Below, in pieces: positions 28,831 to 37,602 of a stretch of 48,934 bases of DNA (position 1 is the stretch's first letter; every line of letters starts with the position of its first letter). The stretch is from Gemmatimonadota bacterium. GTDB lineage: Bacteria > Gemmatimonadota > Gemmatimonadetes > Gemmatimonadales > Gemmatimonadaceae. The position numbers and the translations under genes are program-made. The notes beneath the pieces were generated by a model. That model had not been told where the DNA came from. It worked only from the letters and a program-made list of their open reading frames with translations, and did not search any database. The stretch spans positions 1-48,934 of the forward strand of contig JAQBPY010000399.1 in NCBI GenBank assembly GCA_028287285.1, in the 5' to 3' direction.

Positions 28831-29955
28831 GTGTTGTCATTCAAGCGCGCCCAGAAGTCCAATCCGCGTCCCGTCGCAGCCGCGACCGACGTTTCGCCAG
28901 CCGATCGCGAAGCGGCGGAGGTCATGCTCGTGCTGGACTGCGTGGGTGGCCTGCTGCAGGCGTATGCACAGCATACCTTCGACACGGATCTTCGTTCCCG
29001 GGATGCCGCCCGCATGTTGCTGCAACAGTGGCGCATGCACGCGCTCATGGGCGCGGCACAGCCCGGCGCGGTTGGCGACGCTCGCGGCGGCACGATCTCG
29101 GATCGCAACTGGCATGGCCTGCTTCGCTTCTTCGACGACGCGCGGCGCGACGAGGTGGCATTCGTGGGGCGCTCGCACGGAAGCCTGCGTGAGAGCATCT
29201 GGGCATTCGTCAACACGATTCACGAGATCATGCTCCAGGAGCATGACGACGACGGCACCGCGCGCGAGCACATTGGCCGGGTGCGGGACGCGGTGGACAG
29301 CAACGACACCGAGCGGCTCAAGCGCGAGACCATTGCGGCCATGTCCATGATCGAATCACTCATGGACAAACGCCGCGCGCGCCAGCAGGAAAAGTTCTCG
29401 GCGCTGGCCGACCGGCTCAAGGCGCTCGGGCGCGAGATCGAGGATTCCCGCCGAGAAAGCTGCATCGACGCGCTCACCGGCCTGCCCAACCGGCGCGACT
29501 TCGACACGTACATGCAGCAGTGTGTCGAGCTGAGCACGATCACCGGGCGTCATGCGTCGCTGCTGATGGTCGATGTCGACGACTTCAAGCGCATCAACGA
29601 CACGCATGGCCATCCGCTCGGAGACGAAGCGCTCAAGCAGGTTGCCACTGCGTTGTCGCGCACGATACTCCGGAAGATCGACTTCGTGTGCCGCTTTGGC
29701 GGCGACGAATTTGCCGTCATCGTCCGGGAGACGGATGGTCCGAGCGCGAAAGTCATTGCCGACAAGATTCGCCGCGCCCTGCGCGATGTGCTCGATACAC
29801 CGCGTGCGAACGAACAGGATCTCGACTATACGATATCCATTGGCGTCACCGAGCTCGTCATCGGTGACAATGCGGCCTCATGGATGAAGCGGGCGGATGC
29901 GGCGCTCTATGACGCCAAGCGCGACGGCAAGAATCGGGTGGTGCTCGGCGTTTGA
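28831..29955 (+). CDS. Diguanylate cyclase (GGDEF) with N-terminal helical region
   Basis: A protein of about 374 residues with a C-terminal GGDEF domain that makes cyclic di-GMP from two GTP. The active site is F-G-G-D-E-F. Upstream are A-L-T-G-L-P-N-R-R-D-F at the start of the domain and V-D-V-D-D-F-K-R-I-N-D with the metal-binding Asp. No inhibitory R-x-x-D was found at the expected place before GGDEF. The N-terminal 200 residues are mostly helical, ending in a coiled-coil-like stretch, and may sense a signal or mediate dimerisation. The start is unclear: GTG at 28831 is chosen; GTG at 28771 or TTG at 28726 are alternatives. Confidence 0.85.
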   Translation: MLSFKRAQKSNPRPVAAATDVSPADREAAEVMLVLDCVGGLLQAYAQHTFDTDLRSRDAARMLLQQWRMHALMGAAQPGAVGDARGGTISDRNWHGLLRFFDDARRDEVAFVGRSHGSLRESIWAFVNTIHEIMLQEHDDDGTAREHIGRVRDAVDSNDTERLKRETIAAMSMIESLMDKRRARQQEKFSALADRLKALGREIEDSRRESCIDALTGLPNRRDFDTYMQQCVELSTITGRHASLLMVDVDDFKRINDTHGHPLGDEALKQVATALSRTILRKIDFVCRFGGDEFAVIVRETDGPSAKVIADKIRRALRDVLDTPRANEQDLDYTISIGVTELVIGDNAASWMKRADAALYDAKRDGKNRVVLGV

Positions 29956-30052
29956 GCCACCGTCGGCATGGGGGAGTGGCGTCCCCGTGCACGGTGATTA
30001 GCGTTGTGCGATTGCATGTCGCTGCGAACCCGCCGACCCGCACCGGATCTGA

Positions 30053-31471
30053 ATGCAACGCGCACCCAACACGCTGCTCGAAGGGCCGATACTCCGGTCG
30101 TTGATGGCGCTGGCCATCCCAATTGCGCTTGCGAACATCCTGCAGGCCGCCTACCAGCTCATCGACGCCTTCTGGGTGGGGCGGCTGGGCGGAAGCGCCG
30201 TAGCCGCGGTGTCCGTGTCCACCCCGGTAATGTTCCTGAGCATCGGCCTTGGCGTGGGCCTCGCGATCGCGGGCTCGACGCTGGTGGCGCAGTATTTTGG
30301 CGCGCGCAATCAGGAAATGGTGGATCACGTGGCCGCGCAGACACTGCTCATGGTGGTGCTGGTGTCCGTGGTGCTCGGCACGGCCGGCTATGTCGCTGCG
30401 CCGTCGTTGCTGCACGTCATGGGCGTGGCACCCGACGTCTACGACGGCGCCATCGGTTTCCTGCGGGTGTCGTTCGTGGGACTCGTGTTCAATTTCTTCT
30501 TCTTCATGTTCCAGTCGCTGATGCGCGGTGTCGGTGAAGCCAAGCTGCCGGTGTACATCGTGCTCGGGACGGTCATCCTCAACTTCATTCTCGATCCGTT
30601 GTTCATCTTCGGCTGGGGACCCATTCCGCCAATGGGCGTGATGGGTGCGGCGCTGGCGACGGTGGGAACGCAGAGTATTGCTGCCGCCATTGGCCTCGCG
30701 GTGTTGTTCAGCGGGCGATACGGCATTCATCTCGCCTGGCGCGACTTCATTCCGGATCGCGCCTACATCAAGCGCGCGTTCCTTCTGGGTTTCCCTGCAT
30801 CGATCGAACAGTCGGCCCGAGCGCTCGGCCTCACCGTCCTCACATTTCTCATCACAAGCTTTGGAACGCTCACCGTGGCGGCCTATGGGGTGGGCTCTAC
30901 CATCCTCCAGGTCGTGATGATTCCCGCGATGGGCTTGTCGATGTCGGTATCCACGCTCGTTGGGCAGAACATCGGCGCCGGCAACATCGATCGCGCTGCA
31001 CGCATTGGACGACTGGGGAGCTGGCTGGGCTTCGGCATTCTCTCGGGTCTCGGCGTCATTGCGTTCTTCACCGCGTCGCAGCTCGTTGCGTTTTTCGTCC
31101 CCAATGATCCGGACGTCATAGCGGCGGGCGCCACCTACCTGCGCATCATGTCCCTGTCCTGGGGCCTGCTCGGCGCGCAGTTCTGCATGACCGGCGTACT
31201 GCGCGCCTCGGGCAACATGGTGATGACGATGATGCTCACGCTCGTCTCCCAGTGGGTACTGCAATTTCCATTGGCGTACGTGTTGTCGATGCACACATCG
31301 CTTCACCAGATGGGAATCTGGTGGGCATTTCCGATCTCCAATTTCCTCATCGTGATGATCACTGTTGCGGTGTATGCGAAAGGCGATTGGAAGACGAAGC
31401 GCCTGACGACGCCGGACGAGGCACTCGTGGAGCGGATCGCCGAAGAGGTGATCCAGGAGGAAGGGCGATGA
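30053..31471 (+). CDS. MATE family efflux transporter
   Basis: A 472-residue integral membrane protein with about 12 hydrophobic segments in two similar halves, typical of MATE (NorM/DinF) drug or metabolite:cation antiporters. The N-terminus L-L-E-G-P-I-L-R-S-L is a usual opening, followed by A-A-Y-Q-L-I-D-A-F-W-V-G-R-L-G. The second half begins near residue 240 with F-L-L-G-F-P-A-S-I-E-Q. Substrate not predictable from sequence. It precedes, but is transcribed opposite to, a TetR-family regulator gene. Confidence 0.9.
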   Translation: MQRAPNTLLEGPILRSLMALAIPIALANILQAAYQLIDAFWVGRLGGSAVAAVSVSTPVMFLSIGLGVGLAIAGSTLVAQYFGARNQEMVDHVAAQTLLMVVLVSVVLGTAGYVAAPSLLHVMGVAPDVYDGAIGFLRVSFVGLVFNFFFFMFQSLMRGVGEAKLPVYIVLGTVILNFILDPLFIFGWGPIPPMGVMGAALATVGTQSIAAAIGLAVLFSGRYGIHLAWRDFIPDRAYIKRAFLLGFPASIEQSARALGLTVLTFLITSFGTLTVAAYGVGSTILQVVMIPAMGLSMSVSTLVGQNIGAGNIDRAARIGRLGSWLGFGILSGLGVIAFFTASQLVAFFVPNDPDVIAAGATYLRIMSLSWGLLGAQFCMTGVLRASGNMVMTMMLTLVSQWVLQFPLAYVLSMHTSLHQMGIWWAFPISNFLIVMITVAVYAKGDWKTKRLTTPDEALVERIAEEVIQEEGR

Positions 31472-31489
31472 TGCCTGGTGGCGCTTCCA

Positions 31490-32149
31490 TTAGTCTACGG
31501 ATGAGTATGCAATAGGTGGGGCGGATGACCTGAGCCCCGCGAGAAACAGCTCCACCGTTGAATCGATCAGGCGATCCTCGTCAATGGCCAACGCCGGCAC
31601 CGCGGCCGCGTGCTGCTGCCAGATGAGTTGCAGCATCAAGCCGGACACGAGCAACCGCGCACCGGCATCGCCGTCCGCGTCGGGCCGGAACTCGCCGCGG
31701 TCCTTGCCCTCTTCGACCAGCTGTGCAATGAGCCCCCAGAGTTTTACCGGCCCGTCGCGCAGCCACGTGTCGTGCACGCGCCGAACCTCGTGCGCCGCAG
31801 CGCGCACGAGCAAGGCGAGCAGGTATCGGCTGCTTGGTGCCCTCACGGAAAACATCTTCCGGACGAGCAGCCGGATGCGCGTGGAGGCCGGGAGGTGCAC
31901 GTCCTGGAGCACCCCTTCCACCCGGCCAAAGGCAAGCGCTTGGTAGTGCTCGATGGCACTCAGGAGCAGCTCTTCCTTCGTGTCGAAGTAATGATAGATC
32001 GTCCCTTTGGTTACTCCAGCGGCCTCGGCCACATCGTCAAGGCGCGTGTTTCGGTACCCGTTCTCCGCAAACACCTTGAGCGCAGCTTCGAGCAGCTCAT
32101 GAGGCCGGTCATCCGGCCGACGCTCCCACCGTAGCGCTTTTCCTGCCAT
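31490..32149 (-). CDS. TetR/AcrR family transcriptional repressor
   Basis: A 219-residue regulator. The DNA-binding domain is at about residues 15-60: A-A-L-K-V-F-A-E-N-G-Y-R-N-T-R, then V-A-E-A-A-G-V-T-K-G-T-I-Y-H-Y-F. The C-terminal ligand-binding domain has no named match. It is divergent to the MFS exporter gene, and a dyad in the shared promoter fits TetR binding, so self-repression and repression of the exporter are likely. The longer start at 32329 overlaps the exporter gene and was rejected. Confidence 0.9.
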   Translation of the reverse strand: MAGKALRWERRPDDRPHELLEAALKVFAENGYRNTRLDDVAEAAGVTKGTIYHYFDTKEELLLSAIEHYQALAFGRVEGVLQDVHLPASTRIRLLVRKMFSVRAPSSRYLLALLVRAAAHEVRRVHDTWLRDGPVKLWGLIAQLVEEGKDRGEFRPDADGDAGARLLVSGLMLQLIWQQHAAAVPALAIDEDRLIDSTVELFLAGLRSSAPPIAYSSVD

Positions 32150-32171
32150 CCTCACCGGCCCGGTCGAGGTC

Positions 32172-32203
32172 TTGAATAGTATTATACTCGCTGGTATGCT
32201 ACT
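32172..32203 (+). promoter_or_regulatory. Exporter promoter with embedded TetR operator
   Basis: -35 TTGAAT (32172-32177) and -10 TATGCT (32195-32200) are 17 bases apart. Inside and across them is an inverted repeat: AGTATTATAC (32178-32187), six-base spacer, GTATGCTACT (32194-32203), with eight of ten positions symmetric. On the minus strand TATAAT (32181-32186) could be a -10 for the regulator gene. Repressor binding would cover both. Confidence 0.65.
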
Positions 32204-32247
32204 TTCATGAGGTTTGCCCGTCAAGAGAATTTTCCGGCCTTCGCCCC

Positions 32248-33819
32248 ATGAGTGCCCCCGCCGTCGTGGAGGTGCGCAAGGGAGCGGAGCACAAGTACCT
32301 GATCGCCATTGCGGTGGTGCTTGCGGCACTCATGCAGGTCATCGATTCGTCCATCGTCAACGTCGCGCTCCCGGACATGATGGGCAATCTTGGCGCCAAC
32401 CTGGACGAGATCGCGTGGGTATCCACCGGCTACATCCTGGCCAGCGTCATCGTCATTCCGCTCACCGGATTCCTGGGCGACCTGTTCGGACGCAAACGCT
32501 ACTTCGTGGGCTCGATCATCCTCTTCACGTTGTCGAGCTTCTTCTGCGGCGCCGCGCATTCCCTCGGTGCGCTCATCATGTGGCGCATCATCCAGGGCAT
32601 TGGCGGCGGCGCCCTGATGACCGTGTCGCAGGCCGTGCTGCTCGAGTCGTTCCCGCCGGAAGAAGCCGGCACCGCGATGGCGCTGTTCGGACTCGGTGTC
32701 ATGGTGGGCCCCACCATCGGCCCAACACTGGGCGGATATCTCGTGGACACGTCCGGCTGGCCGTGGATTTTCTACATCAACATTCCGGTGGGCATCCTCG
32801 CGGCCGTGATGATCGCCGCATACGTACACGATCCTGCACACCAGAAGAAGCCATCCGCCATCGATTATCTCGGCATCGCGCTGCTTACCGCCAGCGTGGG
32901 CTCGCTGCAGTTCGTGCTCGAGCACGGCCAGCGCGAGGATTGGTTCGAGTCGCGGCAGATCCTGTGGCTCACCGTCACGGGTGTCGTTGGATGGTGCGCG
33001 CTGATGTGGCGCGAGCTCACGACGGATCATCCGGCCATCGACTTCCGCGTGCTCCGGTATCGGCAGATGTGGGTGGGCACGCTGCTTGGCGTGGTGATGG
33101 GCGTTGGCCTCTATGCCATGTCGTTCACACTGCCGGTGTTCCTGCAAACGAACCTGCGCATGTCCGCGCAGCAGACCGGCATCGTGCTCCTGCCGGGCGC
33201 GGTGGCAACCGCCATCTCGATGGCCGTCGTGGGCCGGCTCACCAACAAGTTCGATCCGCGGCTCATCATCACCGGCGGCGCATTGCTGTTCGCGTGGGCC
33301 GCGTGGGACCTGTCGAAGATCACCAGCGAAAGCGGCGCGCATGACTTTTTCTGGCCGCTCATCGCCCGCGGTGTGGGACTTGGCATGATGTTCGTGCCGC
33401 TCACCACGATTACGCTCGCACAGCTGTCGTCGCAGGAATTGCCGCAGGGTGTGGGGCTGTACAGCTTCTTCCGCCAGCTCGGTGGCTCGTTTGGCATTGC
33501 CGGCATCGCCACGCTCGTTGCGCGCTACACGGCGCAGTTTCGCGCCGTGCTCGGAGAGCACCTCGCCATGAACGACCCCATGGCACTGGGCCGCATCGAG
33601 ACATTGACCCGTGGAATGATCTCGCGCGGAGCGGATCAATGGACAGCACGTGCGCGCGCATTCCAGCTGCTCGAAGGCCAGCTCTTTGGCCAGGCGAGCG
33701 TGATTGCATATTCCAAGATCTACACACTCGCCGCGGGACTCATCCTGCTCCTCATTCCCTTGTTGTTGCTCGTACGGCAGACGAAGTCGGCCAGCGGTGA
33801 GCACATCATGGTGGAGTAA
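32248..33819 (+). CDS. MFS drug exporter, DHA2/EmrB-QacA type
   Basis: A 523-residue membrane protein with about 14 hydrophobic segments, the DHA2 layout. Motif V-D-S-S-I-V-N-V-A-L-P (about 32-42, as I-D-S-S-I-V-N-V-A) marks the first helix. Motif A (G-F-L-G-D-L-F-G-R-K-R) lies near residue 75, and A-L-F-G-L-G-V-M-V-G-P-T-I-G-P-T-L-G-G (motif C, antiporter type) near residue 150. It expels drugs or other compounds in exchange for protons. Control by the adjacent TetR regulator is inferred from the operator. It is usually partnered with a membrane fusion protein, but none is adjacent. Confidence 0.9.
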   Translation: MSAPAVVEVRKGAEHKYLIAIAVVLAALMQVIDSSIVNVALPDMMGNLGANLDEIAWVSTGYILASVIVIPLTGFLGDLFGRKRYFVGSIILFTLSSFFCGAAHSLGALIMWRIIQGIGGGALMTVSQAVLLESFPPEEAGTAMALFGLGVMVGPTIGPTLGGYLVDTSGWPWIFYINIPVGILAAVMIAAYVHDPAHQKKPSAIDYLGIALLTASVGSLQFVLEHGQREDWFESRQILWLTVTGVVGWCALMWRELTTDHPAIDFRVLRYRQMWVGTLLGVVMGVGLYAMSFTLPVFLQTNLRMSAQQTGIVLLPGAVATAISMAVVGRLTNKFDPRLIITGGALLFAWAAWDLSKITSESGAHDFFWPLIARGVGLGMMFVPLTTITLAQLSSQELPQGVGLYSFFRQLGGSFGIAGIATLVARYTAQFRAVLGEHLAMNDPMALGRIETLTRGMISRGADQWTARARAFQLLEGQLFGQASVIAYSKIYTLAAGLILLLIPLLLLVRQTKSASGEHIMVE

Positions 33820-33903
33820 CATCCACCACCGTCACCCACGGTTCGGGTGCGGAGAGGATTGTTAGTGGTCGCTCTCCTGCTGCGCAGGTCGTACTTTGTG
33901 CGG

Positions 33904-35370
33904 ATGCGTGTCTTACTTCTCCTCGCGGCAATGGCATTGAGCTCATGCAGCGCTCCGCCAAAGGCGACCCCCGTCGCGAAGGACTTCCGATGGGGCGGCG
34001 ACGCGGAGGGAGGCGCACCATTCGTCGAAGCTGATCCAGCGGACCCCGCAAAGGTCCGCGGCTTCGACGTCGAGATCGCAGGCATGATCGCGAAAGGTCT
34101 CGGACGCAGGCCGACGTTCGTCCAGGTCGCCTGGGCATCCATCGAGCAGTCCGTGGAGCGCGGAGATTTCGACGTCGGCATGTCGGGTCTCGAAGACCGG
34201 CCGGAGCTGCGCGCACGCCACGCCGTGACCATTCCCTACTTCGAGTTTCGCGAAGTGCTGGCCGTGCGAATCGCGGACAGCGCACGCTTCCACACGCTCG
34301 CGGATCTCGCCCGGCGCCGAGTCGGCACCCTTGGCGCCACGCAGGCATATCAGCTGCTGCTCGATGAAAAGGCGCGCACCGGCCTCGAGCCGGTGTCCTA
34401 TGATGACGACGTCCATCCGTACTCCGACCTGGTTGCCGGCCGCGTGGATGCCGTACTGCTCGACCACATCATCGCCGAGCGGTCGCTGAGGCGCGTGGGT
34501 GGGTTCGTGATCGTGCGTGCCCCGGTGGCCACGGGGCACTACGTCGCGGTATTCGCCCATGATCGCACCGCCCTTCGCGATTCGGCGAATGCAATTCTGC
34601 TCGCGCGCATGCACGACGGTACGCTCGAGACGACATTGCGTGCATGGAATGTGTGGGACGACACACAGGCGGCGTACTTCGCTCGCGCCACACGCGCCGT
34701 TGCGCCGAGCGCGACCGAAGGGGCAGCGTCGCCCCGTTCAGTGGCGGCGTACCTGCCGGGATTGTTGCGCGCCGCGGTAGTCAGCCTCGCGCTGTCGGTG
34801 TTGGCGATGGCGCTTGCGGTAATGATCGGAGCACTCATTGCCGCGGGCCGCGTGTATGGATCGAACGTCGTGCGTGTCGCGCTCACCGCATACGTGGAAA
34901 TCATTCGCGGCACACCGGTGCTGCTCCAGCTGTTCGTGTTGTATTACGGATTGTCCAGCATCATCCGGCTTCCGGCGTTTGCTGCCGCCGTGCTTGGGCT
35001 TGGGCTCAACTACGCGGCGTATGAATCCGAGATCTATCGTGCGGCGCTCGAGGCCATCGCACGGCCGCAGCTCGAGGCGGCGCGCACGCTCGGGCTTTCG
35101 GAGCTCCAGATTCTTCGCCTCATCAGGGGGCCCCAGGCATTGCGACTCGCGCTCGCTCCCATGACGAATGACTTCGTTGCGCTCATCAAGGATTCGTCAC
35201 TGGTATCGGTCATCACCGTGGTGGAGCTCACCAAGGAAACGGCGATCTACGCCACGAACGTGGGCAGTTGGGTCGTGCCGGGATTATTGTGCGGCGCCAT
35301 CTATCTCGCGATGTCGCTGCCTCTGTCGCGATTCGCGCGACGTCTGGAGCGCACGTGGAGCATGGCGTGA
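33904..35370 (+). CDS. Amino-acid ABC importer: binding protein fused to permease
   Basis: A 488-residue fusion. A lipoprotein signal ends in L-S-S-C, followed by an SBP_bac_3 binding domain (about residues 25-260) with R-G-F-D-V-E-I-A, D-F-D-V-G-M-S-G and D-L-V-A-G-R-V-D-A-V. A HisM-type permease domain fills about 275-488, containing E-I-I-R-G-T-P-V-L-L-Q-L and E-I-Y-R-A-A-L-E-A-I, plus the EAA-like helix Q-L-E-A-A-R-T-L-G-L-S. Such fusions are known for glutamine importers (GlnPH, GlnPQ). It pairs with the ATPase gene overlapping its stop. Polar amino-acid uptake is likely. The start at 33904 is preferred because it begins the signal. Confidence 0.9.
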   Translation: MRVLLLLAAMALSSCSAPPKATPVAKDFRWGGDAEGGAPFVEADPADPAKVRGFDVEIAGMIAKGLGRRPTFVQVAWASIEQSVERGDFDVGMSGLEDRPELRARHAVTIPYFEFREVLAVRIADSARFHTLADLARRRVGTLGATQAYQLLLDEKARTGLEPVSYDDDVHPYSDLVAGRVDAVLLDHIIAERSLRRVGGFVIVRAPVATGHYVAVFAHDRTALRDSANAILLARMHDGTLETTLRAWNVWDDTQAAYFARATRAVAPSATEGAASPRSVAAYLPGLLRAAVVSLALSVLAMALAVMIGALIAAGRVYGSNVVRVALTAYVEIIRGTPVLLQLFVLYYGLSSIIRLPAFAAAVLGLGLNYAAYESEIYRAALEAIARPQLEAARTLGLSELQILRLIRGPQALRLALAPMTNDFVALIKDSSLVSVITVVELTKETAIYATNVGSWVVPGLLCGAIYLAMSLPLSRFARRLERTWSMA

Positions 35371-36038
35371 GCAACGCGCTCGTCGTTCGTGGCCTGCACG
35401 TTTCGCGCTCGGAAACGCCTGTACTGCGCGGTATCGATCTCGACATCGCGCCAGGTGAAATTTGCGCGTTGATGGGGGCGTCCGGTGCCGGGAAATCGAC
35501 CGTTCTCCGTGCGGCGGTGGCCCTTCAACCATTCAACGCAGGCAGCATCACGCTCGGTGACGTGAGCCTCGTGCCGGGAGCGCTTCCGCCGGAATCGCGG
35601 CTCAAGGCACTCCGTCGCAACGTCGGCATGGTGTTCCAGGCACATGCACTCTTCGAGCACCTGAGCGCACTCGAGAATGTTACCCTCGGGCCGGTGCATG
35701 CACTCGGCTGGGCGCGTGAGAAAGCTGATGTCGTGGCCGTTCGGCTACTCACTGAGCTGGGCGTCGCACATCGAGCCAGCGCCCTGCCGCGCCAGCTGTC
35801 TGGCGGCGAGGCGCAGCGGGTCGCCATTGCGCGCGCGTTGGCGTGCGACCCCGGACTCCTGCTGATGGATGAGCCGACATCTGCGCTCGATCCCGCGCGA
35901 CGAGAGGCATTGGGGGAAACGCTGCGGGCGCTCACGCGTAATGGGCGATCACTTCTGATCGCGACACACGACGTCGATTTTGCCCGTACGTTCGCGGATC
36001 GAGTCCTCATGCTTTCCGACGGGCGCATCGTGGATTAA
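35367..36038 (+). CDS. Amino-acid ABC transporter ATP-binding protein
   Basis: A 223-residue ATPase. The GTG start overlaps the permease stop (GTGA). It contains Walker A G-A-S-G-A-G-K-S-T, Q-loop V-F-Q-A-H-A-L-F, signature L-S-G-G-E-A-Q-R, Walker B L-L-L-M-D-E-P and the switch His in T-H-D. It powers the fused binding protein-permease encoded just upstream. The longer upstream frame is a shadow of the permease. Confidence 0.92.
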   Translation: MSNALVVRGLHVSRSETPVLRGIDLDIAPGEICALMGASGAGKSTVLRAAVALQPFNAGSITLGDVSLVPGALPPESRLKALRRNVGMVFQAHALFEHLSALENVTLGPVHALGWAREKADVVAVRLLTELGVAHRASALPRQLSGGEAQRVAIARALACDPGLLLMDEPTSALDPARREALGETLRALTRNGRSLLIATHDVDFARTFADRVLMLSDGRIVD

Positions 36039-36120
36039 GCGCGACTGCCGGGAGATTGCGGACGGAAGTGCCACACTTTTCCCGACGGCAGCCCTCCTGC
36101 CTCGACGCGATCATCCGTCA

Positions 36121-37557
36121 ATGAATGAAGCGACAAGTCCGCCGCGCATCATCCAGGGGGGCATGGGCATCGGTGTTTCCCACTGGAAGCTCGCGCGAGC
36201 CGTTTCGCGCCTGGGGCACCTGGGCGTGGTATCGGGAACCGCGGTGGACACGGTGTTCGTGCGCCGCCTGCAGGATGGCGATCCGGGTGGCCACATGCGC
36301 CGAGCGATGCGCCAGTTTCCCATTCGCGACGTATGCGAGTCAGTCCTGGCACAGTACTACCTGCCGCTCGGCGCGCGTGGCGCGACGCCATACAAGTTGC
36401 TGCCTCTGTATCGGCGAGTGGTGGGCCGCGCCCGCGAGCAGACGACGATCCTCGCGAATTTCGTGGAGGTCTGGCTCGCCAAGGAAGGGCACAACGGCGT
36501 TGTGGGCATCAACCTGCTGACGAAGGTGCAGATGCCCAACCTTGCCTCACTCTATGGAGCGATGCTCGCCGGCGTGGACTACGTCCTCATGGGTGCGGGT
36601 ATTCCGCGAGACATTCCCGCAGTGCTGGATGCCCTGGCGGAGCATCGCGCTGCGGAGCTCAAGCTCGACGTGGAGGGGCCCGCCGATTCCGCAACCGAAC
36701 AGTTGCTCTTCGTGCCGCGCGCGCACGAGCGAAATGACTGGCGTGTGCTCAAACGTCCCCGCTTCATCCCGATTGTTTCAGCGAGCTCACTTGCCACCAC
36801 GCTTGCACGCAAGGCGTCGGGAAGCGTCGAGGGATTTGTCGTTGAAGGTCCCACGGCGGGTGGTCACAATGCGCCTCCGCGCGGGGCGCCGAGCTTCAGT
36901 GCTGAGGGTGAGCCCTTGTATGGGGATCGCGATATCGTTGATCTCGGGAGGATCCGGGAGCTTGGCCTTCCCTTCTGGCTGGCCGGCGGGTGCGGGACCC
37001 CCGAGGGATTGCGCTCCGCACTCGCGGCAGGCGCGGCGGGGGTGCAGGTCGGGACGCTGTTCGCGTACTGCGACGAATCCGGTCTCGACGCTGGCATCAA
37101 GCGGGGGGTGCTCGCGGGCCTTGTCACGGGAGGCGTGCGTGTTCGCACCGACGCTCGGGCATCACCCACGGGATACCCGTTCAAGGTGGTACATGCGGAC
37201 GGGCTGGAGCGTCAGGACGATGAACGGGTGCGCCACTGCGACCTTGGATACCTGCGCACGGCATATCGAACGCCGGCAGGCACGCTGGGGTACCGGTGTG
37301 CGTCGGAGCCGGTTGACCAGTACGTGTCCAAGGGTGGCAATATTGCGGACACGGCAGGGCGGCGGTGCCTGTGCAACGGCCTCACGGCGAACATCGGCCA
37401 GGCGCAGATCCGGGGAACTTCAGTCGAGCTTCCGCTCCTCACGAGTGGGGATGATCTTGTGTCGCTGCAGTGTTTCGCGCGCGGCCGTGAGCACTATTCG
37501 GCCGCCGATGTGGTTGGGTTTATTGATTCAGGAGCGCCCGTTGTCGTGCAAGGCTGA
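36121..37557 (+). CDS. Nitronate monooxygenase-like FMN enzyme (2-nitropropane dioxygenase family)
   Basis: A 478-residue TIM-barrel flavoprotein of the nitronate monooxygenase family. The opening I-I-Q-G-G-M-G-I-G-V and a G-P-T-A-G-G-H-N-A-P stretch near residue 245, with the catalytic His, are visible. The FMN phosphate-binding region is A-A-G-A-A-G-V-Q-V-G-T-L-F (about 302-314). The protein is longer than usual for the family (about 330-360), with additional C-terminal Cys residues (C-D-L-G-Y, Y-R-C-A, C-L-C-N). It resembles PfaD-like or longer NMO relatives. Native substrate unknown. Starts with ATG at 36121, without a clear ribosome binding site. Confidence 0.83.
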   Translation: MNEATSPPRIIQGGMGIGVSHWKLARAVSRLGHLGVVSGTAVDTVFVRRLQDGDPGGHMRRAMRQFPIRDVCESVLAQYYLPLGARGATPYKLLPLYRRVVGRAREQTTILANFVEVWLAKEGHNGVVGINLLTKVQMPNLASLYGAMLAGVDYVLMGAGIPRDIPAVLDALAEHRAAELKLDVEGPADSATEQLLFVPRAHERNDWRVLKRPRFIPIVSASSLATTLARKASGSVEGFVVEGPTAGGHNAPPRGAPSFSAEGEPLYGDRDIVDLGRIRELGLPFWLAGGCGTPEGLRSALAAGAAGVQVGTLFAYCDESGLDAGIKRGVLAGLVTGGVRVRTDARASPTGYPFKVVHADGLERQDDERVRHCDLGYLRTAYRTPAGTLGYRCASEPVDQYVSKGGNIADTAGRRCLCNGLTANIGQAQIRGTSVELPLLTSGDDLVSLQCFARGREHYSAADVVGFIDSGAPVVVQG

Positions 37558-37602
37558 GTTCGCTTGATGCAAGAGCGCCCAGTCTTGCAAGTGGAGTCAG
37601 CA

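Noticed and set aside
29858-31306. Minus-strand ORF of 482 codons opposite the MATE gene
   Set aside because: Antisense shadow rich in His and Arg; no motifs.
32221-33822. Minus-strand ORF of 533 codons opposite the MFS exporter
   Set aside because: Antisense shadow; the plus strand has 14 membrane segments and motif A.
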